Assembly: GCF_021729155.1 (NCBI RefSeq)
Contig: NZ_JAJQYA010000031.1
Span: 246-60,251 of the forward strand
Direction of reading: 5' to 3'
DNA from: Membranihabitans marinus
GTDB lineage: Bacteria > Bacteroidota > Bacteroidia > Chitinophagales > Saprospiraceae
DNA length: 60,006 bases
Below, one piece after another: positions 50,974-59,847 of this stretch (positions are counted from its first letter, which is position 1; the number at the start of each line of letters is the position of its first letter). Both the position numbers and the translations under genes were made by a program. Below the pieces are notes generated by a model. The model had not been told where the DNA came from and did not search any database. It saw only the letters and a list, made by a program, of their open reading frames with translations.

Positions 50974-52884
50974 ATGACGGATTCATCGAAGCTCCCGGGC
51001 AATCCAGCCTTGGTTACATCGGATTCTATTCTTCACGAAATTGCAAGCCAAGAACAGGGTGATTACACTTATTCTGTAGAAGATTTTTTTAAGACGCCTT
51101 TACAGTCTGGTTATACCATTTCACCTGATGGGCAGTATTTGGCTTATTTGAGTCCTTACCAACAGCGTAAAAATATTTTTATAAAGAATATTTCAGACAA
51201 CAGTATTGTTCAGATTACTTTTGAGGAGGATAGGGATATTAGTGGTTATTTTTGGGCGAACAATCAGCGGATTATCTACCTTAAGGATACTGGAGGAGAT
51301 GAAAATTTTAAGTTGTTCGGCGTCAATAAAGATGGGAAAGAACCAATTGATCTAACTCCTTATGATAAAGTTACGGTACAGATCATTGATGATTTAGAAG
51401 ATCACGAAGATTTTATCATTATTGGAATGAATAAAAACAATCCTCAGTTGTTTGATCCTTATCGATTGAATATCCACACGGGGGAATTGGTTCAATTGGC
51501 GGAGAATGATCCAACGGCGCCTATTGGAAGTTGGATGACGGATCACGAAGGATTGTTGAGATTGGCGATTCGTACGGAGAATGGGACAGAGACGGTTATC
51601 ATGTATCGCAAGACGGAGTCAGATGATTTTCAAGATGTGATAAAAACCGATTTTACCGAGGAATTGGAGCCTGCCTTTTTTGATTTCAATGAACCACATA
51701 TCGTTTATGCTTTATCCAATTTGGGCCGCGATAAGAAGGTGATGGTAAAGTATGATCTAGAAGCTGGATGCGAAATGGGCCAGCCTATATTCCAACACGA
51801 AGATGTCGATTTGGGAGGCATTCATTATTCCAGAAAGAGAAAGGTATTAACGGCAGTGTCTTATGTGTCAGATAAACGATATAGACATTTTTTTGATGCT
51901 GAAATGGAGGCCTTGTTTCAGATGTTAGAAGAGCAATTACCTGGACGAGAGATCAGTATCGTAGATTCGGATAAGGAGGAAGAAACATTCTTAATCAGAA
52001 CCTATACCGATCGGAGTTTGGGTAGTTATTATATGTATAGCAAGGTCGATCAACGACTACAGAAAATGGCCGATGTCAGTCCTTGGTTGTCCGAGGAGGA
52101 AATGTCGAATATGGAAGCGATAACTTACACTTCTAGAGATGGCCTTGAAATCAATGGTTATTTAACCTTGCCTCAAAACCATGTTGCCGGGAAGACGCCT
52201 TTTATCGTATTGCCTCATGGTGGACCCTGGGTGAGAGATGTTTGGGGGTATCATCCTGAGGTACAATTGTTTGCATCGAGGGGCTATGGTGTATTGCAGA
52301 TGAATTACAGAGGTTCTACTGGATATGGTAAGGATTTTTGGCGAGCTTCATTTAAGGAATGGGGGAGAAAGATGCAAGATGATATTACCGATGGAGTAGC
52401 TTGGTTGATTGATGAAAATTTAGCTGACCCCAAAAAGGTTGCGATATATGGTGGTAGTTACGGAGGATATGCTACACTGGCTGGTGTGACTTTTACACCT
52501 GATTTGTATGCCTGTGCTATTGATTATGTAGGAGTGTCGAACCTATTTACTTTTATGACAACCATCCCCCCGTATTGGGAGCCTTTTTTGGCCATGATGT
52601 ACGAGATGGTCGGTCATCCAGAAAAAGATGAGGAAAGAATGCGTGGTGCTTCTCCGATTTTCCATGTGGACAAAATAAAAGCGCCCTTGTTGGTTATTCA
52701 GGGAGCTAATGATCCGAGGGTGAATATTGATGAATCTGATCAGATTGTATCTGAATTAAGAGGTATTGGTGTAGATGTACCTTATATGGTGAAGTACAAC
52801 GAAGGGCATGGATTTCGCAATGAGGAAAACCGATTTGAGGTGTATAAAGTGATGTTGGGATTTTTGGCCAAGTATTTAAAGTAG
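50974..52884 (+). CDS. S9 family prolyl oligopeptidase-like peptidase
   Basis: The 636-residue protein has an N-terminal beta-propeller (about residues 35-370, with repeated SPDGQYLAYLSP- and DPYRLNIHTGEL-like blades). The catalytic alpha/beta-hydrolase domain (about 385-636) carries LPHGGPWVRD, the nucleophile in GGSYGGYATLAG near residue 493, QGANDPRVNIDESDQI with the acid, and EGHGFRNEENR with the histidine. It cleaves short peptides, often after proline or as an acylaminoacyl peptidase. No signal peptide is visible, so it is probably cytoplasmic, unlike its two secreted neighbours. Confidence 0.9.
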   Translation: MTDSSKLPGNPALVTSDSILHEIASQEQGDYTYSVEDFFKTPLQSGYTISPDGQYLAYLSPYQQRKNIFIKNISDNSIVQITFEEDRDISGYFWANNQRIIYLKDTGGDENFKLFGVNKDGKEPIDLTPYDKVTVQIIDDLEDHEDFIIIGMNKNNPQLFDPYRLNIHTGELVQLAENDPTAPIGSWMTDHEGLLRLAIRTENGTETVIMYRKTESDDFQDVIKTDFTEELEPAFFDFNEPHIVYALSNLGRDKKVMVKYDLEAGCEMGQPIFQHEDVDLGGIHYSRKRKVLTAVSYVSDKRYRHFFDAEMEALFQMLEEQLPGREISIVDSDKEEETFLIRTYTDRSLGSYYMYSKVDQRLQKMADVSPWLSEEEMSNMEAITYTSRDGLEINGYLTLPQNHVAGKTPFIVLPHGGPWVRDVWGYHPEVQLFASRGYGVLQMNYRGSTGYGKDFWRASFKEWGRKMQDDITDGVAWLIDENLADPKKVAIYGGSYGGYATLAGVTFTPDLYACAIDYVGVSNLFTFMTTIPPYWEPFLAMMYEMVGHPEKDEERMRGASPIFHVDKIKAPLLVIQGANDPRVNIDESDQIVSELRGIGVDVPYMVKYNEGHGFRNEENRFEVYKVMLGFLAKYLK

Positions 52885-52938
52885 AAGGTCGGTCGTTGAC
52901 TCCCCATCAATAGAAACATGGACAATACTGATAAATTA

Positions 52939-52968
52939 GAGCCAGGAGGTAGCAATCTTGGCTTTTTT
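52939..52968 (+). terminator. Weak terminator after S9 peptidase
   Basis: AGCCA and TGGCT pair over 5 bp, with possible further pairing, and six T residues follow. The stem is short and the call is tentative. Confidence 0.4.
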
Positions 52969-53090
52969 GTAAAGTTTAGTTGTCTATTGAAATAGATTAC
53001 ATTGGTATCAAAGTTGTAAAATTTTCCATTTATAAATAATACGATTTCCGTTAATGATAAACATAATTCGCATAAGATTTGAATATTTAC

Positions 53091-53852
53091 CTATTCCCTT
53101 ATGGCAATAACTCTTTGGGATTGACCGATAAATCCAAAAATACCAAAACCGGACTCAAAATTTGAGTACACTTGATGGGGATCGGCCACTCCATCGTCAA
53201 AGGTAGAGTGAAATTCACTAACGGACTCAAGAAAAGTAATGACATCACTTGAAGGTTTGTTTAATATAAAATAAGTGGTATCTCGGTGGAGATCTAAAAC
53301 ATGGGTTAAGGTCGAAGGGATTTTGGTATCCGTATTGGATATGATGTCAGAAAAAGAAATCTTATTATTATAGTCACCATCTTTATTAACTTCTGTAATT
53401 AAGTATTCTCCTTTTACGTCCCTGTTGGTCCAATTAAAAGCAACAATATCTCTGTTGACTAAGATGGAGTCGATCCGTATGGATCCTTCATAGAGCTGAG
53501 GCTTGGATCGAAATTCGTCGGAGCCTTTTATTTTTACACCAAGGGAATATATTTTACCTTCAATGGGTTGATAGAGGATGTCTGTTTTGTCAGTCTGGGA
53601 CTGCGAATTTGTATACACGGCTTGTTCTCCTTCATATAGGGTAATATATTCGATGTCAAATGAAATACTCTGTCCATTGTCGGCCCGCTTAGTAGGAGTG
53701 ATTAAGATTTCCCAACCATGTTTGGAATAATGGATGACCTCAATGTAAGGGAAGGACAATCCAGGGGGGTGCGCTAGTTCGAGGGTAATGGTTTCTAGGC
53801 AGGATGTAAGGGTGGTCAGACCCAGCAATGATATAATATATATAACTTTCAT
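53091..53852 (-). CDS. DUF4249 lipoprotein
   Basis: The 253-residue lipoprotein (LTTLTSC, Cys18) matches DUF4249, usually found directly downstream of CarboxypepD_reg TonB receptors in Bacteroidota. Visible features are a beta-rich N-terminal half with YEGEQAVYTNSQSQT and YSLGVKIKG, then DSILVNRDIVAFNWTN near the middle. The end reads DGVADPHQVYSNFESGFGIFGFIG, which is the conserved family terminus. It probably sits on the outer membrane beside the receptor as a substrate-binding or lid partner. Its ATG overlaps the receptor stop by 4 bp. Confidence 0.83.
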   Translation of the reverse strand: MKVIYIISLLGLTTLTSCLETITLELAHPPGLSFPYIEVIHYSKHGWEILITPTKRADNGQSISFDIEYITLYEGEQAVYTNSQSQTDKTDILYQPIEGKIYSLGVKIKGSDEFRSKPQLYEGSIRIDSILVNRDIVAFNWTNRDVKGEYLITEVNKDGDYNNKISFSDIISNTDTKIPSTLTHVLDLHRDTTYFILNKPSSDVITFLESVSEFHSTFDDGVADPHQVYSNFESGFGIFGFIGQSQRVIAIRE

Positions 53853-56194
53853 AGTAAGCGGTGGATTTTAAAATTAATGTAGGGTAGGGCTTGAAATAAA
53901 ACTTCTCCTTTTATTGCGAAATATTCTCCGCCTTCTAAGAAAACATCGGGATACACAACAATGGGATTCTTCTTGCTGTAGGCGTTGTACACTCCAAATT
54001 TGATGGCAAAATTGTAGACTTTATTGATCTGTTTATTCCAAACGGCACCTAAGTCCAATCGATGGTAGGGGGGAAGTTCAATGTTGTTTCTCTGGTTAAA
54101 CAGGAAAAAGTTTCGAACTAGATTGGAATTTTCGACATAGGCAACCGGAAAGGAAAACCTTTGACCAGAGTTGAAGACAAAATTACTGGATAAGGACCAG
54201 CGCTCCGACAATCGATATATCGCATTGAGACCAATATTGTGTTCGCGTTGAAATTTAAAAGGAAATTCTTTGCCGTCAAAGACATCATCGAATTGACGAA
54301 ATGATTTCGTCCAAGTATAGGTTGTATGTAGCTGTATTTTATCCCCAAGTATTGTTTCGGCTGTGGTTTCTATTCCATAGGCTCGGCCACGTCCATTGTA
54401 ATTCAGGTATTTTTCAGGTTCAAAAAAAAGCTCAAAGCCGGTGGCAGAATTTTGTGCACTGATCAAATGATTGTAAAATTTATAAAACCCATCAATACTC
54501 CAATTGATTTTATTATTGAATATCGGTTTGATTAATCCCAGGGACAATAATTTGGAACTTTGAGGTTTTGTATTTTTATTGGTTGACTGCCAAATAGCCA
54601 TGGGTTGTCTTTCGTTGTTGCCCAGCACCAAAGGGTGTAAATATTGATGGTGTAGATTGGCGCTTGCTTTGAAAGTGATGTCTTTCCAGCTGTAAAATAT
54701 TGCAAGACGCGGTTCGAGGCGCAGGTAAGTGGAGTTAGAGATTGCTGTAGTTATCCGCAGTCCTAGGTTACTTCGGATATTTTTGCTAAGCTTACCGTCA
54801 ATGTTGCTAAATAATGATATCTGAGTTAGGTGTTGATTAGATTGAGTTAGTCGATTGGAAGATTGAGTTTTTTCATTACCAAATTGGGATAGGTATGAGG
54901 TCGACAGTTGACCTGGGGCTAGAGTATGTAATATAGTTTCAACCCCATTGATCCATCGAAAATTGTTGTTTAAAAGTCTATCCAGATTGATGCGGGCGTA
55001 AATATCTTGAATTTGGGCCGAGAAATTATTTTCTGTTAAATTAGAGAGTTGGTCAAAGGCAAATCCAAAGCCATTATAGATATCACTTTTATTGGAGGTA
55101 TAGCCAAGGTGGGCCGTTAGGAAAGATTTTTTGTCAATGGCATTGGAATACCGAAGGGATAGTACAGCATTGGAAATGTTTTGTTTTTCAAGATCAGACT
55201 TTGTTTCCATTACCGTGGATGGAGGGCGGTATTTTCCTGTCCTAAGGTGGTCTCGGCCATAGAAATAGGAGAGTTCTATTTTGCTTTTATCATCAATTTC
55301 CATATTGGCTTTTACATTGAGATCGTAAAAATAATAGTTGACAGCTCCCTCTTCTTTTCTCAGCTCATTGATCAAGGGAATGATATAGAAGGCACGAGAC
55401 GATATAATAATGGAAGATTTTTTCTTTTTAAACAGGGGGCCTTCGATGGAGGCATCGCTATCGATAAGTCCAAAGTCGCCATTAAATTCCCATCTATTGC
55501 TGTTGCCATTTTTGGTTTCGATGGCGGTAAAAGAAGAAAGTCGACCACCGTATTGACTGGGTACATGGCCTTTGTAAAAATTGGCTTTTTTGATGATGTT
55601 GCCGTTGAAAATAGAGCTCAATCCCAATAAATGTCCCGTATTGTACATGGGGATGCCGTCCAAGTAATATTGATTTTCGTATAATCCTCCACCTCGCACC
55701 GATATCTGAGCGAAACCTTCAACCCCTGTGGTGACCCCGGATTGCAGGGCTAGGTATTTGATGATATCTGCTTCGCCCAACATCAGCGAAGCATTGGCTA
55801 GGTCACTTGATTCAATGGTTTGAGCACCGGGCAATTGATCTTTATGAGTTTTAAATTTTTGGTCGTAAATCACTTTTAGCGTTTCCAATTCATGAACCTT
55901 CATCAGAAAATTGATCACAGAGTCATTGTCAGGGTTGAGTTTTATGGATTGTGGTTCAAACCCCACATGCGATACGGTAAGTGTTATTGGTTGGTCGGCT
56001 TTTAAACTTAAACTAAAATACCCATGGGCGTTGGTGGTGGTATATTGGTTTTGTGTTTGGATGACAGCATCTATAATTACTTCATTGTTGGTGAAGTCTT
56101 TCACATAGCCGCTGATGGTGAGGGATTGGCCGCAGAGGCTTGACGCAGTAAAAAGTAAAAGGAGCCACACTGTAGTTATCTGTTTTAAAGCCAT
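53849..56194 (-). CDS. TonB-dependent receptor with CarboxypepD_reg domain
   Basis: The 781-residue outer-membrane protein has a signal peptide (1-22, ending SSLCGQ). A carboxypeptidase-regulatory-like beta sandwich (about 24-108, LTISGYVKDFTNNEVI..A) and a plug domain (about 115-235, with QSGVTTGVEGFAQISVRGGGLYENQYYLDGIPMYNTGHLLG) follow. A 22-strand-type barrel runs to the C-terminus. It imports an unknown ligand using TonB energy. Pairing with DUF4249 rather than SusD suggests a peptide, siderophore or small-molecule substrate rather than a glycan. No TonB or ExbBD genes are in the window. Confidence 0.92.
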   Translation of the reverse strand: MALKQITTVWLLLLFTASSLCGQSLTISGYVKDFTNNEVIIDAVIQTQNQYTTTNAHGYFSLSLKADQPITLTVSHVGFEPQSIKLNPDNDSVINFLMKVHELETLKVIYDQKFKTHKDQLPGAQTIESSDLANASLMLGEADIIKYLALQSGVTTGVEGFAQISVRGGGLYENQYYLDGIPMYNTGHLLGLSSIFNGNIIKKANFYKGHVPSQYGGRLSSFTAIETKNGNSNRWEFNGDFGLIDSDASIEGPLFKKKKSSIIISSRAFYIIPLINELRKEEGAVNYYFYDLNVKANMEIDDKSKIELSYFYGRDHLRTGKYRPPSTVMETKSDLEKQNISNAVLSLRYSNAIDKKSFLTAHLGYTSNKSDIYNGFGFAFDQLSNLTENNFSAQIQDIYARINLDRLLNNNFRWINGVETILHTLAPGQLSTSYLSQFGNEKTQSSNRLTQSNQHLTQISLFSNIDGKLSKNIRSNLGLRITTAISNSTYLRLEPRLAIFYSWKDITFKASANLHHQYLHPLVLGNNERQPMAIWQSTNKNTKPQSSKLLSLGLIKPIFNNKINWSIDGFYKFYNHLISAQNSATGFELFFEPEKYLNYNGRGRAYGIETTAETILGDKIQLHTTYTWTKSFRQFDDVFDGKEFPFKFQREHNIGLNAIYRLSERWSLSSNFVFNSGQRFSFPVAYVENSNLVRNFFLFNQRNNIELPPYHRLDLGAVWNKQINKVYNFAIKFGVYNAYSKKNPIVVYPDVFLEGGEYFAIKGEVLFQALPYINFKIHRLL

Positions 56195-56215
56195 GGTCTG
56201 TTATTTCTTTGATGG

Positions 56216-56260
56216 TTAAAAAGCTGCTGTATGACTCATTATTGAAGGCATACACTAGCT
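56216..56260 (-). terminator. Imperfect terminator after first barrel paralogue
   Basis: AGCTgcTGTATG and CATACActAGCT pair imperfectly. On the minus strand a TTTTT tract follows. The sequence is a diverged copy of the perfect terminator at 58069-58114, showing that the 3' flank was duplicated with the gene. Confidence 0.55.
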
Positions 56261-56275
56261 TATGAAAAACCTGTG

Positions 56276-56986
56276 TCAATCCTTAAACAAATTCCGTCTG
56301 AGGACAAGGGAGTAAAACATATTCTTGGAGGATACCAGTTTTTTATCCATCATTTTCTTGAATTCATCGTCGAAGGTGTAGTAATCTTTATCAAAAAGAA
56401 GCAAGTTCTTTTTATCGGCATTATTATTATAAAAGGTAGAAAAACTGTGGTTTGCGAAAAATCCAATGTACCAATTATCAAAGAGTTGAAGTTGAACTCC
56501 TAATCGACTTCCCAATTCTAGCTTTCTGAATTCCGCTTCTTCAGTATATCCTGGAATACTTACTACCGTACCTGGAGTGATAAACCATTCATTGATTCCG
56601 TACTCTAAGACTGATGTTTTATTCATTCCAATATAAAGCCCTCCATAGATGCTGAGTCGCTTAGTTAAATTATAGGATGCCAATACCGGCAGGGTAATCT
56701 GATGGTAACGGTACTTAAAGGTCACATCGTAATTGGGAATGGGTACTCCATTTTCGCCCCCCTTATTGTGGTATTCGAGGCCAGTACTTAGGCCCCATTT
56801 ACTTCGGCGGATGAGGTCGGTGTACAGTCCCACTTCGTAGCCAAGGATGCGACTTTTTTCGTATTCGGTAAGGTAACTGTACAGACCGCCAGCACTTAGG
56901 CTGACTCTGCGATCTAGCTTTTGTGCGGATATAGATGTAGTCATAGACAACACTAAAATGATCGGAAAAATTTTATTCAACTTCAT
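56276..56986 (-). CDS. Outer-membrane beta-barrel protein (PorT-like), paralogue 1
   Basis: The 236-residue protein has a signal peptide (residues 1-21, ending TSISAQ). Alternating amphipathic strands are typical of an eight-stranded OmpA/PorT-type barrel: LSAGGLYSYLTEYEKSRILGYEVGLYTD, KWGLSTGLEYHNKGGE, YRYHQITLPVLASY, LSIYGGLYIG and the terminal YSLVLRRNLF. It resembles type IX secretion PorT-family proteins, but with no secretion context that function is not assigned. The frame opens 19 codons earlier. I chose the ATG before the signal. It is the most diverged of three tandem copies in its C-terminal half. Confidence 0.83.
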   Translation of the reverse strand: MKLNKIFPIILVLSMTTSISAQKLDRRVSLSAGGLYSYLTEYEKSRILGYEVGLYTDLIRRSKWGLSTGLEYHNKGGENGVPIPNYDVTFKYRYHQITLPVLASYNLTKRLSIYGGLYIGMNKTSVLEYGINEWFITPGTVVSIPGYTEEAEFRKLELGSRLGVQLQLFDNWYIGFFANHSFSTFYNNNADKKNLLLFDKDYYTFDDEFKKMMDKKLVSSKNMFYSLVLRRNLFKD

Positions 56987-57226
56987 GATTTTTATTTTTT
57001 TGTGTTGTAATGGTTGTTTTCGATTAATGGCAGTCGAAACCAATTCAGTTTTTAATACTGTCGATATAAAGTGGAAGGTTGATAAAGTTAAGTCTAGTAA
57101 GATGTTGAGTAAGAGGTCTTATGTTTATATCGTTTTTCAAAAGTCATTTATTTAAATTTTGAGTTTTATAAAAAGCTATAGCATGGATAATTATTGAAAG
57201 CAAACAATAGTTATTGAAAAGTCGTA

Positions 57227-57940
57227 TTAATACTTAAACAAATTCCGTCTGAGGACAAGGGAGTAAAACATATTTTTAGCCGACTTTAATTTGTCGTCCA
57301 TCATCTGCTTAAATTCTTGATCAAAATATAAGTTATCATCATTTTGAAGAAAAAGAAAGTTGACTCTGGATTTCTTACGGTAGATAGAATTAAAAGCATG
57401 GTTGGCATAGAAGCCCAGAAACCAGTTATTAAACAATTGAAATTGTAATCCCAAACGGCTACCAACCTCTAATTTTTTAAGTTCTTCTGATCGCAAATCG
57501 AGAAAGTCTTTATAGTCTGGAGGGTTTGCACCAAATGACCATTCATTTACATGATATTCAAAATAAGAAGGGCTGTTATAGCCCATATAAAGGCCTCCAT
57601 GAATGCTGAGTCGCTTAGTTAATTTATAGGATGCCAATACCGGTAGGGTGATTTGATGGTATCGGTACTTAAAGGTCACATCGTAATTGGGAATAGGCAC
57701 ACCATTTTCTCCACCTTTATTGTGGTATTCGAGGCCAGTACTTAGACCCCATTTACTTCGACGGATTATGTCGGTGTACAGTCCCACTTCGTAACCGAGG
57801 ATACGACTTTTTTCGTATTCGCTAAGGTAGCTGAAGAGGCCACCCGCATTAAGGCTGACTCTATGATCTAGCTTTTGTGCTGATATAGATGTTGCCAAGG
57901 TCAATAATAATATGATTGGAAAAATTCTATTCATTTTCAT
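57227..57940 (-). CDS. Outer-membrane beta-barrel protein (PorT-like), paralogue 2
   Basis: The 237-residue tandem paralogue has signal peptide residues 1-21. It is nearly identical to its neighbours over about residues 22-125, including GLEYHNKGGENGVPIPNYD and KYRYHQITLPVLASY. The later loops differ, for example YFEYHVNEWSFGANPPDYKDFLDLRSEELKKLEVGSR. The last residues (YSLVLRRNLFKY) match paralogue 1, whereas the middle of the C-terminal half matches paralogue 3. That pattern suggests gene conversion. A leader of about 190 bp separates it from paralogue 3, so each may have its own promoter. Confidence 0.83.
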   Translation of the reverse strand: MKMNRIFPIILLLTLATSISAQKLDHRVSLNAGGLFSYLSEYEKSRILGYEVGLYTDIIRRSKWGLSTGLEYHNKGGENGVPIPNYDVTFKYRYHQITLPVLASYKLTKRLSIHGGLYMGYNSPSYFEYHVNEWSFGANPPDYKDFLDLRSEELKKLEVGSRLGLQFQLFNNWFLGFYANHAFNSIYRKKSRVNFLFLQNDDNLYFDQEFKQMMDDKLKSAKNMFYSLVLRRNLFKY

Positions 57941-58068
57941 GTATTCAATGTTTTCGGTGTAATCACTGAGAGTATTGGTCTACCTCCATAATGCCGATCT
58001 GGTGATAAGGTAAGTAATCCAATGATCCATAGGTAGTTACTATTCATAAATATCAGATTCTATTGTTG

Positions 58069-58114
58069 TTAAAAAAGCTACTGTATGACTCAATATTGAA
58101 GGCATACAGTAGCT
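58069..58114 (-). terminator. Terminator of third barrel paralogue
   Basis: AGCTACTGTATG at 58076-58087 and CATACAGTAGCT at 58103-58114 pair perfectly over 12 bp. On the minus strand the stem runs straight into six T residues. It lies 15 bp beyond the stop codon of the gene at 58130. Confidence 0.88.
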
Positions 58115-58129
58115 TATGAAAAATCTGTG

Positions 58130-58843
58130 TCAATACTTAAATAAATTTCGTTTCAATGTAATGGAATAAAAAATATTCTTGGCTGACACTAATTTGTCGT
58201 CCATCATCTGCTTAAATTCTTGATCAAAATCTAAGTAATCATCATTCTGAAGAAAAAGAATGTGAAATCTAGAGTTTTTACGGTAAATAGAATTAAAAGC
58301 ATGGTTGGCATAGAAGCCCAGATACCAGTTGTCAAACAACTGAAACTGTAGTCCTATTCGACTGCCTACTTCCAACTTTTTGAGTTCATCTGATCGAAAA
58401 TCTATAAAGTCCTTATAGTCTGGAGGACTGGCCCCAAATGACCATTCATTTACCCCATACTCAAAGTAAGTAGGGCTGTTATAGCCCATATAAAGGCCTC
58501 CATAAATACTGAGACGTTTGAATAAATTGTAGTTAAGCAGTAATGGTAGGGTGATTTGATGGTATCGGTACTTGAAGTCGACATCGTAATTGGGAATAGG
58601 CACTCCATTTTCGCCCCCCTTATTGTGGTATTCGAGGCCAGTACTTAGGCCCCATTTACTTCGACGGATGAGGTCGGTGTACAGTCCCACTTTGTAGCCC
58701 AGGATGCGACTTTTTTCGTATTCGGTGAGGTAGCTATACAGACCGACAGCACTTAGGCTGACTCTGCGATCTAGCTTTTGTGCGGATAATGATGTAGTCA
58801 ATGACAACATTAAGATGATCGGAAAAAATCTATTCATTTTCAT
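58130..58843 (-). CDS. Outer-membrane beta-barrel protein (PorT-like), paralogue 3
   Basis: This 237-residue protein is the first of three tandem paralogues in transcription direction. The signal peptide ends TSLSAQ. It shares the conserved N-terminal barrel half and the NEWSFGA.PPDYKDF loop with paralogue 2, and differs near the end (YSITLKRNLFKY). Distinct substitutions include the VDFKYRYHQITLPLLLNYNLFKR strand. Role unknown, as for the others. A 1-kb gene-free AT-rich stretch lies upstream and should contain its promoter. Confidence 0.83.
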   Translation of the reverse strand: MKMNRFFPIILMLSLTTSLSAQKLDRRVSLSAVGLYSYLTEYEKSRILGYKVGLYTDLIRRSKWGLSTGLEYHNKGGENGVPIPNYDVDFKYRYHQITLPLLLNYNLFKRLSIYGGLYMGYNSPTYFEYGVNEWSFGASPPDYKDFIDFRSDELKKLEVGSRIGLQFQLFDNWYLGFYANHAFNSIYRKNSRFHILFLQNDDYLDFDQEFKQMMDDKLVSAKNIFYSITLKRNLFKY

Positions 58844-59847
58844 GGACTCAATGGTTTTGGTGAAATAATTTTTTCAATGAATGTCAGTCGAAACCGATCC
58901 AGGTTTTAATATCTCCTCCCTGTTTAAAAGTTTATATTAAATACTGTATATCCTCCTGTCATTGAAGGATATAGATCTAGGGGCATTTGGTATAAGTCAT
59001 TGTGTGTCTTTTATTTGACTACTTTGAGCATTCTATTTAACAGGTGTCAGCATCTTCCAAAATTTTAAAATCAGTAGTAAATGAAATACTGGGTTTATAT
59101 GTATATCAATGACTTTTTCATTAACAGGTAGTTGTAAGGAAAGGGCATGTTAATTCCGTTTAATAGGGATGGTTCTTGATTCACCATTAATACCAAATGA
59201 ATTACTACAATTTTCTATCGATTCATTTGGAGTAATAATTTATTAATGATCCTTACTTTATTCATTAATATGGTTGAGTTTCAGGAATAATCCCATCGAT
59301 TATTTTTAATATCTAGATTGGCTATCGAATGATCTAGAATTTCGACTACAGATCTAGCTTTAACTTATTTGGGGTTGTTATTAGAGAAAATTAAAACAAT
59401 GAAATCCCTGGATTCTATAATGGATCAGAGAAATGAAACAATTTTCTATTAATTGGGGGTGGAGCTTTCCTAAAGCTAATATTATTTTTCAATAATCAAA
59501 AATATTGCATAAGAAAAGTTGATTTTATTCCCTCTTGATAGAATCCGGAACTTGTGACTTCTCATAAGAGGTAGAGTATTCAAAATTGCGATCTTTATAT
59601 AATTTCATATATAAGTAGTCATCTAGTTTTACAATCAATTTAATGATACTTCAACCGATCCATTCGATTTATTCATCGAACTTAGGGCAATATCTATTTA
59701 AGTTCAATCCAAAAATTTAAGGAGAGAATGGAATAATGCAAATGATTCTAATTCTTTTGGGGAAGAAAATCATTCACATTGAGTTTTTGATGGAGTTAAG
59801 GGGGGGTGTGAGTGTGGAATGAGTTTGGAGTGGATATAATTAGTTAT
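58844..59847. other. 1-kb AT-rich region without a gene
   Basis: No convincing reading frame is present. A 10-bp inverted repeat CCAAATGAAT / ATTCATTTGG (59193-59202 and 59221-59230, 18-nt loop) is the clearest structure. A G-rich sequence, gggggggtgtgagtgtgg, near 59800 lies about 45 bp beyond the transposase stop and might be the insertion sequence's terminal repeat, but the other end is outside the window. Confidence 0.45.

Noticed and set aside
55181-55630. 149-codon plus-strand frame inside the TonB receptor gene
   Set aside because: It is antisense to the plug and barrel coding sequence, has no recognisable protein features, and has no promoter context.
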